From contig NZ_NKCN01000008.1 in NCBI RefSeq assembly GCF_002245535.1, positions 62,001-126,000 on the forward strand: DNA of 64,000 nt. Reading direction: 5' to 3'. How positions within the stretch are numbered: position 1 is the stretch's first letter; each line of letters begins with the position of its first letter. Both the position numbers and the translations under genes were made by a program. Below the pieces are notes generated by a model. That model was not told the origin of the DNA, searched no databases, and saw only the letters and a program-made list of their open reading frames with translations. The stretch comes from Mycobacterium lehmannii (GTDB taxonomy: Bacteria; Actinomycetota; Actinomycetes; Mycobacteriales; Mycobacteriaceae). This document shows positions 8,637-15,477 of the stretch, piece by piece.

Positions 8637-9320
8637 TCAAGCGGCGGGCCGATACGTCGGCTCGCGGCGCTTGATGAAGGCGATCACCCGGTACGTCACG
8701 GGCAGCACGACCACTTCCACCGCGGTCTTGTAGACCCATCCCAGAGCGGCGTACACCACGAACGAGCGCATATCGCCGAATCCGATGATCGGTGCGGCGA
8801 TGGCACAGAACACCAACGTGTCCGCGAACTGGCCGACGACTGTCGAGCCAAGCAATCTGGCCCACAGGTGCTTCTCTTTGGTGCGTGCCTTGATACGCAC
8901 CACCACCCAGGCGTTGACCAACTGTCCCACGAGGAAGCCGGCCAGCCCAGCGGCCGCCAACCCGGTGATGGACGCGACGGTGCTGGCGAGCGCCTCCTGG
9001 TTGGTGTAGTCGGGCGCAGCAGGGAGGTGCACGGTCGCCCACAACACGAGTACCGCCAACGCCTGCATGCAAAAGCCGATGATCACCGCGCGCCGGGCGG
9101 CTTTGAACCCGTATACCTCGCTCAACACATCACCGATGACGTAGGTGAGCGGGAAGACGAGGAATCCACCGTCGGTGAGCAACGGCCCGAACGCGACGCC
9201 TTTAGTAGCGGCGATATTGGATATCAGGACCAAGCCGGTGAAGACCGCGACCAGCGTCGGGTAATAGGCCGATCCCGTGGTCGCGAACCCGCGGTGCTCG
9301 GCCTCAATGTCGGCGGTCAC
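8637..9320 (-). CDS. Queuosine precursor transporter family (YhhQ/VUT) membrane protein
   Basis: A 227-residue integral membrane protein of the YhhQ/QueT (VUT) family. About six hydrophobic segments are visible, and the family motif region FPLTYVIGDVLSEVYGF, with acidic residues inside the membrane, is well conserved. Family members in Escherichia coli import the queuosine precursors preQ0/preQ1. Whether this organism makes or salvages queuosine cannot be judged from this window. A GTG start at 9320 is used. The upstream lipoprotein gene ends 12 bases before it on the same strand, so they are probably cotranscribed. Confidence 0.82.
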   Translation of the reverse strand: MTADIEAEHRGFATTGSAYYPTLVAVFTGLVLISNIAATKGVAFGPLLTDGGFLVFPLTYVIGDVLSEVYGFKAARRAVIIGFCMQALAVLVLWATVHLPAAPDYTNQEALASTVASITGLAAAGLAGFLVGQLVNAWVVVRIKARTKEKHLWARLLGSTVVGQFADTLVFCAIAAPIIGFGDMRSFVVYAALGWVYKTAVEVVVLPVTYRVIAFIKRREPTYRPAA

Positions 9321-9332
9321 CGCGCAATCTTC

Positions 9333-10250
9333 TCAGGCGAGGGCTTGGGCGATGCGCGCCGGCAGTTGGTCGGCCACCAGCGGGTAGGACAGCGGTGAGG
9401 CGAAGGCGATCGCGCCCGCGAGTTCCTTGCCCGTGAAGACGTTCGCCGTGCCGCGCTCGGCGACCCTCGGCTCGGCCAGCAGCGCGGACTGTTCCTCGTC
9501 GGACTCGGTGGCCCAGATCAGCACGTCGGCACCGAGTCCGTCGGTGACGCTCAAGCCCATCGCGGTGAGGAACTCAATGCGCCACGCGGGCGCCAGGGCC
9601 TGCGGTTCTCCGTTGTCCAGCCGGCCCTGCAACAGCGCCACGGTGTTGCCCGCGAAACCGGGATTGCTTTCGGCGACCGCGATGAACCTGTCGCCGACGG
9701 TGACGAGCAGCGCCTGCATCTCGTCGTGTTTGAACACCGCCTGCCCGATGGTGGTGGCTTGTTGTTTCCACGGCTCGAAGAACGCCTCGGCACCAGCCTG
9801 CGCGACGGTCGGCGCGATCTCCGACAGCCTCGAGTAGGTGTCCGAATCGAGTCCGGCGTTGGTGGCGACGATGAGGTCGGGGTTCAGCCCTGCGATCTGG
9901 TCGACCTGAATGCCCTCGGCGAGGCTGAGCACGGCTGGTTGTGCAGAGCCGAGTTTGGCTCGCGCCCAGGGCCATACCGCGAACGGTTCGCCTCCGAACC
10001 AGTCGGTCACCGCGACCGGTACGACGCCGAGCGCGAGCAGGTCGTCCTGCTCGGTCAACCCGGCGCTGACCACCCGCGCGGGCGGACCGGGGATCTTGGT
10101 CTCGCCGAAGACGTGCTTGACGGTGACCGAGCCGTCCTTGGCCACGGTGCCGGGTTTGTCCGAACCGCATCCGGCCGTGAATCCGGCGGTGACGAGCGCC
10201 GCGCCGGCGGTCATCGTCAGGAAGCCTCGTCGATTCAGCCCCGTGGCCAC
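9333..10250 (-). CDS. fecB2: Iron-siderophore/heme-type substrate-binding lipoprotein (FecB2)
   Basis: A 305-residue periplasmic-binding protein of the class III (FecB/FhuD) type. The N-terminus has a twin-arginine-like LNRRGFL, a hydrophobic stretch and a lipobox (TAGC) with the lipidated Cys near residue 28, so it should be exported and anchored outside the membrane. Two lobes joined by a long helix fit the sequence. It corresponds to Rv0265c (FecB2), linked to iron-siderophore or heme uptake. No permease or ATPase gene is adjacent. The GTG at 10250 is used. Only 13 bases separate it from a broken membrane gene upstream, so its promoter may lie inside that remnant. Confidence 0.85.
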   Translation of the reverse strand: MATGLNRRGFLTMTAGAALVTAGFTAGCGSDKPGTVAKDGSVTVKHVFGETKIPGPPARVVSAGLTEQDDLLALGVVPVAVTDWFGGEPFAVWPWARAKLGSAQPAVLSLAEGIQVDQIAGLNPDLIVATNAGLDSDTYSRLSEIAPTVAQAGAEAFFEPWKQQATTIGQAVFKHDEMQALLVTVGDRFIAVAESNPGFAGNTVALLQGRLDNGEPQALAPAWRIEFLTAMGLSVTDGLGADVLIWATESDEEQSALLAEPRVAERGTANVFTGKELAGAIAFASPLSYPLVADQLPARIAQALA

Positions 10251-10263
10251 CCGGCGAGCGTAG

Positions 10264-10527
10264 CTAACCGACCTGGAAGTTCCCGAACAACACGACGGCC
10301 AGACCCAGTGCCACGACGATGTTCACCACGGTCGCCGAGGCGAACAACGCCACGGGTCGCCAACCAGCCTCCCGCAGCCCCCTTAGGGAGAACTCCAGGC
10401 CGATCGCGACGAACGCGAAGATCAAGAACCACGTCCGCAGGTCGTTGACCGTGCTGATCGCCGACTTGTCTCCGCCCCACGACAGATACAGCGTGCCGAT
10501 GATCGACGCGGCGCCACGCGCGGGCAT
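10264..10527 (-). pseudogene. C-terminal remnant of a YeiH/UPF0324 membrane protein
   Basis: About 87 codons encode what looks like the last two or three transmembrane helices of the YeiH (Cons_hypoth698) family of putative anion/sulfate exporters. Recognisable are the segment STVNDLRTWFLIFAFVAIGLEF and the final hydrophobic helix ending in VVLFGNF. Full-length members have about 330-350 residues. An in-frame stop (minus strand TGA at 10539-10537) sits four codons before the first Met, and the remaining upstream DNA codes for a different protein, so at least 250 N-terminal residues have been deleted. It is probably not functional. Confidence 0.65.
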
Positions 10528-10553
10528 CCGTTGCGATCAGCGCGAATCGAACC

Positions 10554-10847
10554 TCAGCAGATGACGGTGGTCGACTCGATGGGTGCGGCCTCGCCCGACG
10601 AGGTGAGCACATCGCCGCGGTTGATCTGCGTCCGCTCGATGTCCTTGAACAGCACGCCGACGGTCTCGCCGGCGCTCACCTCGGCGCGCCGCTTGCGGAA
10701 CTGTTCGATGGCGGTGACGGTGATGCCGGGCCCGCCGTTGATGTGCACGGTGTCATCGACATGCAGGGTGCCCGACTCGACCCGGCCTGTCGCCACCACA
10801 CCGCGGTTGCGGATCGCGAAGACGTCCTCGACCGTCATCCGGAACAT
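10554..10847 (-). CDS. Stand-alone EF-Tu domain 2-like protein
   Basis: A 97-residue protein made almost entirely of one beta-barrel like domain 2 of elongation factor Tu (VEDVFAIRNRGVVATGRVESGTL, then GETVGVLFKDIERTQINRGDVL). The GTPase domain is absent, so it cannot act as a translation factor on its own; its function is unknown. The ATG overlaps the stop of the upstream SDR gene as TGATG, so it is translated by coupling. Similar short proteins occur in other mycobacteria as far as I recall. It lies directly beside the deletion point of the YeiH remnant but appears intact. Confidence 0.7.
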   Translation of the reverse strand: MFRMTVEDVFAIRNRGVVATGRVESGTLHVDDTVHINGGPGITVTAIEQFRKRRAEVSAGETVGVLFKDIERTQINRGDVLTSSGEAAPIESTTVIC

Positions 10848-11656
10848 CAGGAATGCGACAGCTTCTTGTTCGCGTAACGGGTCAGCCAGCCCGGCGAGAA
10901 CCGGGAGGCGATCGTCATCACCTTGGTCTGCTTGCCGACGGGGAAGTGCACCTGGTGGATGGCCCGCCGCAGCCGCGACGGTTCGATGGCCTCGAGGATC
11001 GCGTCGGCGATGTCCTGTGCCGTGAGCCGGATGCCGAGCGAGTCCGTCGTGCCGGTTCTGACGTCCTGGGTCATCGCGGTCTGCACATACAGCGGCCACA
11101 TCGCGATGACCCGGATGCCGTATCGGTTCCACTCGATGTCGAGCGCCTCGGTGATCCCGCGGACGAAGAACTTGGTGGCGCTGTAATTGGCCAGCTCGGC
11201 CTGACCGTAGATCGCCGACGCGGAAGACAGGTTCACGACAACCGAGCCCGGGGTTTTTCGCAGGTAGGGAAACGCCGCATACAGACCGTTGACCACGCCC
11301 TTGGCGTTGATGTCGATCTCCTTGTGGTGACCCGCGATATCCATCTCCTCGAAACGACCGGCGCGCAGGATCCCCGCGTTGTTGATCATCACGTCGAGCC
11401 GGTCACCAGCGGCCTCTGCGAACTCCCGCACTCGCGCGGCCATCTCGTCGGGGTCGGTGACGTCGAGATGGCCGGTGTGCACGACACCGCCCAGCTGCTC
11501 GATGTCGTCGGCCAGCGATTTCAGCCCGATCTCGTCGATGTCGTAGCCACCGACGACGTATCCGTTGCGGGCGAACGTCAGCGCAGTGGCGCGCCCGATT
11601 CCGGCGGCGGCCCCGGTGATGAAAACGGATTTACCTGAGGCGGAGGGTTTCGTCAT
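10847..11656 (-). CDS. SDR family oxidoreductase
   Basis: A 269-residue classical short-chain dehydrogenase/reductase. Visible are the cofactor motif TGAAAGIG near residue 15, the NNAG motif, the catalytic Ser in VVNLSSASA and the YSATK active site. An Asp after the second strand (GGYDID) favours NAD(H) over NADP(H). A basic C-terminal extension follows the Rossmann core (RFSPGWLTRYANKKL), as in mycobacterial SDRs of lipid metabolism. The substrate is unknown. The ATG at 11656 is used; a GTG one codon earlier (11659) is equally possible. It is coupled to the EF-Tu-domain gene downstream. Confidence 0.8.
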   Translation of the reverse strand: MTKPSASGKSVFITGAAAGIGRATALTFARNGYVVGGYDIDEIGLKSLADDIEQLGGVVHTGHLDVTDPDEMAARVREFAEAAGDRLDVMINNAGILRAGRFEEMDIAGHHKEIDINAKGVVNGLYAAFPYLRKTPGSVVVNLSSASAIYGQAELANYSATKFFVRGITEALDIEWNRYGIRVIAMWPLYVQTAMTQDVRTGTTDSLGIRLTAQDIADAILEAIEPSRLRRAIHQVHFPVGKQTKVMTIASRFSPGWLTRYANKKLSHS

Positions 11657-11703
11657 CACCTCTTCATACCCGCTTCCTCGACGGCGACATCACCGCGATT
11701 GTG

Positions 11704-12303
11704 TCAGGCGAAGGCCAACGACAGGCCGAGTCCGATCATCGAGGCCGCGATCACTCCGTCGAGCACACGCCACGTCATCGGCGTGGCGAACAGCCCGGCC
11801 AACCGCCGCGCGCCCAGACCCAGGCTGAAGAACCAGACCGCGCTGGCGGTGACCGCCCCGACGCCGAACAGCCAGCGTCCGTCGCGGTGTTCGTTGGCCA
11901 GCGCGCCGAGAAGCACCACGGTGTCGAGATAGACGTGCGGGTTCAACCAGGTCAGTGCCAGGCAGGTGACGAGCACCCCGAGCAGGCGGGACGGTCCTTC
12001 CTCGGAGGGGGTCAGCGCGGAGGGCCGCAGGGCGCGTCTCGCCGCGAGGATGCCGTAGCCGACGAGGAACGCCGCGCCGGAGAATCTGGCCACCTCGAGT
12101 GCGCCCGGGTGTGCGCGGATCAGCACCCCGAACCCGGCGATGCCCGCGGCGATCAACACGACGTCGGACACCGTGCATACCGCAGCGACCGCCAGCACGT
12201 GCTCGCGGCGGATCCCCTGGCGGAGCACGAACGCGTTCTGTGCACCGATCGCGGCGATCAACGCCAACGAGGCCGAGAAACCCATCACCAGCGAAGAGGT
12301 CAT
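11704..12303 (-). CDS. lysE: LysE/ArgO family basic amino acid exporter
   Basis: A 199-residue membrane protein of the LysE superfamily, which exports L-lysine or L-arginine. Five to six hydrophobic helices are visible, along with the N-terminal motif [11 protein letters not shown] and the segment [17 protein letters not shown] typical of the LysE/ArgO branch. It is divergent from a LysG/ArgP regulator, the standard arrangement (M. tuberculosis Rv1986-Rv1985c). Expression should rise when basic amino acids accumulate and activate LysG. The 70-base intergenic region holds a clear inverted repeat. Confidence 0.92.
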   Translation of the reverse strand: MTSSLVMGFSASLALIAAIGAQNAFVLRQGIRREHVLAVAAVCTVSDVVLIAAGIAGFGVLIRAHPGALEVARFSGAAFLVGYGILAARRALRPSALTPSEEGPSRLLGVLVTCLALTWLNPHVYLDTVVLLGALANEHRDGRWLFGVGAVTASAVWFFSLGLGARRLAGLFATPMTWRVLDGVIAASMIGLGLSLAFA

Positions 12304-12338
12304 GGCTTGACGGTAGGGCTGAGCCTTGCATCAATACA

Positions 12339-12364
12339 GCTAATGATTCTCCTGCTGCATTAGC
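12339..12364. promoter_or_regulatory. Candidate LysG operator between lysE and lysG
   Basis: A perfect inverted repeat, GCTAATG at 12339-12345 and CATTAGC at 12358-12364, with 12 bases between the arms. It lies in the divergent intergenic region, 36 bases from the lysE start and 9 bases from the lysG start. LysR-type regulators bind such T-N11-A palindromes. Confidence 0.65.
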
Positions 12365-12373
12365 ATCATTAAT

Positions 12374-13258
12374 GTGACGGTTGACGCTCAGCAGTTGGCG
12401 GCCTTCGCGGCGGTGATCGAACACGGCTCCTTCGACGCGGCGGCCGCGCAATTGCACGTCACTCCGTCGGCGGTCAGTCAGCGCATCAAGGCGCTCGAAC
12501 AGCGGGTCGGGCAGGTGCTAGTGGTCCGCGAAAAGCCCTGCAGCGCAACAACGGCAGGCGTACCGCTGTTGCGGTTGGCGGCGCAGACCGCGTTGTTGGA
12601 GGCCGAGGCGCTGGCCGAAATGGCCGGTGGACGTGGCGGCGCTCCGCGAATCGCCATGGCGGTCAACGCCGATTCGATGGCCACCTGGTTCACCGAGGTG
12701 TTCGCCGCCTTGGGCGATGTGCTGTTCGACATCCGCATCGAAGACCAGGACCACTCGGCGCGGCTGCTGCGAGAGGGCGTGGTGATGGGCGCGGTGACGA
12801 CCGAGCGCACGCCGGTCTCGGGATGCCGCGTGCAGCCTCTGGGGGTTATGCGTTATCTACCGGTGGCCAGTCCCGGGTATCGCGACCGGTATCTGCTCGA
12901 CGGCTTCACTGCCGCAGCGGCCGCCCACGCGCCGTCCCTGGCATGGAACCGCGACGATGCTCTACAGGACATGTTGGTGCGCAAGGTGTTTCGTCGCGAC
13001 CTATCCCGCCCCCAGCATTTTGTGCCGACGGCGGAGGGCTTCGGAGCCGCGGTCGAAGCCGGATTGGGGTGGGGGATGTTCCCCGAGGCACTGGCCCGGC
13101 CCCGCTTGGACGACAGATCATTCGTGCGGATCACCGAGGCGCATCTCGATGTCCCGCTGTTCTGGCAGTGCTGGAAACTGGATAGTCCGATCGTCGACCG
13201 AGTCACGGACGCGGTCACCGCTGCGGCGGGCGTACTCGCGCCTTATCGCCGGTACTGA
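12374..13258 (+). CDS. lysG: LysR-type regulator LysG/ArgP
   Basis: A 294-residue LysR-family regulator. The N-terminal winged helix-turn-helix (AAFAAVIEHGSFDAAAAQLHVTPSAVSQRIKALE) covers about residues 5-60, followed by a type 2 periplasmic-binding effector domain. Close likeness to Rv1985c and location beside lysE identify it as LysG/ArgP, which activates the exporter when lysine, arginine or histidine is high. A GTG start at 12374 is used, nine bases after the candidate operator, so the transcript may be leaderless or autorepressed. The 3' end overlaps the convergent MOSC gene by 44 bases. Confidence 0.92.
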   Translation: MTVDAQQLAAFAAVIEHGSFDAAAAQLHVTPSAVSQRIKALEQRVGQVLVVREKPCSATTAGVPLLRLAAQTALLEAEALAEMAGGRGGAPRIAMAVNADSMATWFTEVFAALGDVLFDIRIEDQDHSARLLREGVVMGAVTTERTPVSGCRVQPLGVMRYLPVASPGYRDRYLLDGFTAAAAAHAPSLAWNRDDALQDMLVRKVFRRDLSRPQHFVPTAEGFGAAVEAGLGWGMFPEALARPRLDDRSFVRITEAHLDVPLFWQCWKLDSPIVDRVTDAVTAAAGVLAPYRRY

Positions 13259-14033
13259 CGGTGCCGACGGTGACAACCTCGGCGTAGACCCCTGCACACG
13301 GCGCCTTACCGAAGCCCGGCACCTCGACGCGATTGTGGTCCAGCAGGTACCGCACGGCATCCGGAAGGCGTTCGGTCGCACCATGTCGCAGGGTCGGAAC
13401 GGCGCAGCGTGGGGTGGGCAGGGTGACGCGTAGCGTGGCCTCACCGAGCTCGATTTGGGCTCCCACCCATTCGTTCTCGACGAAGGGCTCGGACCCGACG
13501 TCGATGACGACGTTGGGCCGGTACCGCAGCGCCTCAGCGATGCCCACGCCGATCGCGTCCAGAGTGGCGATGGTGATCAGATGCACCGGCGAGTGGTCGA
13601 CGAACGCGCCGCCGGGTGCACCCTGCCCGAGTTCGAGCAGCACCGGATCGAACTCGGCGTCGATGCCGTGTGCGAGCACCTCCAGCGGATCGGACCGCTC
13701 GAGAACTACGCCGGCAGCCCGCTCGTCGGCGACATGCACTGTGCGCCCGAGCAGTTCGGACAGCGGCTCGGCCGCCTCGATGACCGGCATACTTCGTCCG
13801 TCGGGCAGGGTAACCGTGACGCTACCGTCCTCGCCGGTCGTCGACGCGCACTGCAACAGGGTGCTCCATCGCCGCGGGTGCTTGGCGGTGGCGACTCGTC
13901 CGGTCTCCTCGTCGATGAGGGCGTACCGGCGGTCGCCGTCGACGCCCATCGGCCCGATCCGGACCCGGTCGCGTACTTCTCCGAGCATCGATTTCACCGG
14001 GTAGCGGTGCAGCGCGGAAACCCGTCCGGCCAT
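13215..14033 (-). CDS. MOSC domain protein
   Basis: A 272-residue protein with an N-terminal MOSC beta-barrel (ALHRYPVKSMLGE, then GVDGDRRYALID) and a C-terminal MOSC domain with the conserved cysteine in LPTPRCAVPT. MOSC proteins handle molybdenum cofactor-bound sulfur or act in mARC-type N-reduction; the exact reaction is unknown here. The ATG at 14033 is preferred; a TTG at 14042 that overlaps the upstream STAS stop is the alternative and would make it the last gene of the signalling operon. Its 3' end is antisense to the end of lysG. Confidence 0.82.
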   Translation of the reverse strand: MAGRVSALHRYPVKSMLGEVRDRVRIGPMGVDGDRRYALIDEETGRVATAKHPRRWSTLLQCASTTGEDGSVTVTLPDGRSMPVIEAAEPLSELLGRTVHVADERAAGVVLERSDPLEVLAHGIDAEFDPVLLELGQGAPGGAFVDHSPVHLITIATLDAIGVGIAEALRYRPNVVIDVGSEPFVENEWVGAQIELGEATLRVTLPTPRCAVPTLRHGATERLPDAVRYLLDHNRVEVPGFGKAPCAGVYAEVVTVGTVSTGDKARVRPPQR

Positions 14034-14038
14034 GTCGC

Positions 14039-14395
14039 TCAACCGATCTCGATTTCGTCGGAGCGCTGGGGAGCGGTGGTTTCACCCGACGTGAGATGTT
14101 CGAGCAGGCCGGTGATCTCCAGGACGCGGTCGAGCTGTCGTGGCCGGTTGTCGAGGTGCAGCTTGAGACCTGAGCGTGTCACCTCTCGGTGAATCACCAG
14201 CAGCGCCGACAGTCCGGTGGAGTCGAGGAACTCCAACTGGGCGAAGTCGAGGTGCAGGTCTGTCACGCGGGCGTCGGTGGAGAGCAGCTCGGAGACGGCG
14301 TCCACGACGGGTGCGGTGTGTCCGTAAGCGAGGTCGCCCGCGACGTGGATGCGTGCCGAGGGAATCGCGACGTCGGACTTCAAAGTGAGCGTCAT
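14039..14395 (-). CDS. STAS-domain anti-anti-sigma factor
   Basis: A 118-residue single STAS domain, like SpoIIAA/RsbV. The switch helix motif FLDSTGLSALLVIH carries the Ser (in DSTG) that anti-sigma kinases phosphorylate and SpoIIE-type phosphatases dephosphorylate. When unphosphorylated such proteins bind the kinase and free the sigma factor. The start overlaps the stop of the B12-binding gene by four bases. The operon also encodes a SpoIIE phosphatase, but neither a kinase nor a sigma factor is nearby, so the partners must be encoded elsewhere. Confidence 0.88.
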   Translation of the reverse strand: MTLTLKSDVAIPSARIHVAGDLAYGHTAPVVDAVSELLSTDARVTDLHLDFAQLEFLDSTGLSALLVIHREVTRSGLKLHLDNRPRQLDRVLEITGLLEHLTSGETTAPQRSDEIEIG

Positions 14396-15477
14396 GCGAT
14401 CGGTGTGGTGTCGGGGACCAGGGCAATGCGCGCAGCGGCCAGGTGGCGCTGAGCTCGGGGAAAGTCTTGCAGCTGAGCGGAAAGCAACTCTAGTGCGGGA
14501 ATCAGCGAGGCCGCCGGTACGTCACGGGAACTGAGCACCTCGGCCGTCCACACGATGAACCCGGTGAACAACTCGTGGTCGTCGATGTAGAGGGCGGTCG
14601 CGAGGAAGTCGACGATGTGGGCGATGTCCTCGGTGGTGTGTTCGCGCTGCGCCTCGCTGTAGTCCCGCATCGCGGGGAAGCGGTTCTCCAACTCGGCGAC
14701 GGTCGACTTGACCAGTTGCGGTTTGGCGGTGCTGATCATCGAGTACTCCTGGTCGGCCAGGTGCGGTAGCTGCTCCGCCGCCTGCCGGTTCGGGGTGAGG
14801 CGTAGTCGACCGATGTCGGCGCGCAGGCACTGCGCGGCTGCCCGGGCATCCGGTGCCCACGCGTCGGCACCGAGAAGCCGTGCGTAACGGCCGTCGGGGC
14901 CGAACGCGGCGCCGCCGACGAGCACCGAGACGCCCGCGGCCTGGCACGCCGTGATCGCGGCGTGCGCGGTGGGTAGGCGAGTCGGGATCGAGCACGATAG
15001 CGCGACCGCGTCGGGCGCGTGCTGATGCAGATGCGCGACCAGGTGCGGCGTCGGCACCTGGGCGCCGAGGAAGTCCACCCGCCAGCCGCGCAGGCGCAGA
15101 ACTTCCGCGAGCAGCCGGGCGGGTAGCGCGTGCCATTCCCCGTCCACGCAGGCCACGGTGACCCGCCCGGCCTCGTCAGTGGATTCGCCGGAGGGGTGCT
15201 GCGACAGTGCCGCGATGACGCGATCGTTGATTGCGGTGGCCGCGTGCTCCTGCGCGACGGTGATCCGGTTGGCCGCCCATTCGGCGCCGACCCTGCGTTG
15301 AACGGGCGCGATCACCTCGAGCAGGGCATCCTCGGGCGTCATTCCCGCGTCCACCGCTGCGAAGACGGCCGCAACCGCGGTCTGCTCGTCACCGCCGAGC
15401 GCCGCTTGCCACAGTCGCTCGCGCACCGTTGCGGGATCGGCGGCGGCTGTTCCCGCGCCGATGTTCGATCCGCTCAC
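14392..15477 (-). CDS. Cobalamin-binding sensor protein with CarH-like motif
   Basis: A 361-residue protein. Residues about 15-95 form a four-helix B12-binding cap and 105-235 a Rossmann-type B12-binding domain (VACVDGEWHALPARLL, with lower-ligand candidate His116). The cap has W67, E77 and H78, exactly the W-x9-EH pattern of the adenosylcobalamin photoreceptor CarH. The usual E/D-x-H-x-x-G loop is E-W-H-A-L-P, so its Gly is replaced. The last 125 residues are helical and unfamiliar; there is no DNA-binding domain. A GTG start overlaps the phosphatase stop (GTGA), and the stop overlaps the STAS start. I infer a light or B12-state input to the partner-switching module. Confidence 0.75.
   Translation of the reverse strand: MSGSNIGAGTAAADPATVRERLWQAALGGDEQTAVAAVFAAVDAGMTPEDALLEVIAPVQRRVGAEWAANRITVAQEHAATAINDRVIAALSQHPSGESTDEAGRVTVACVDGEWHALPARLLAEVLRLRGWRVDFLGAQVPTPHLVAHLHQHAPDAVALSCSIPTRLPTAHAAITACQAAGVSVLVGGAAFGPDGRYARLLGADAWAPDARAAAQCLRADIGRLRLTPNRQAAEQLPHLADQEYSMISTAKPQLVKSTVAELENRFPAMRDYSEAQREHTTEDIAHIVDFLATALYIDDHELFTGFIVWTAEVLSSRDVPAASLIPALELLSAQLQDFPRAQRHLAAARIALVPDTTPIA

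Noticed and set aside
13215-13258. Antisense regulation by the overlap of lysG and the MOSC gene
   Set aside because: A 44-base overlap of convergent 3' ends is common in compact genomes and gives no sign of a regulatory RNA.
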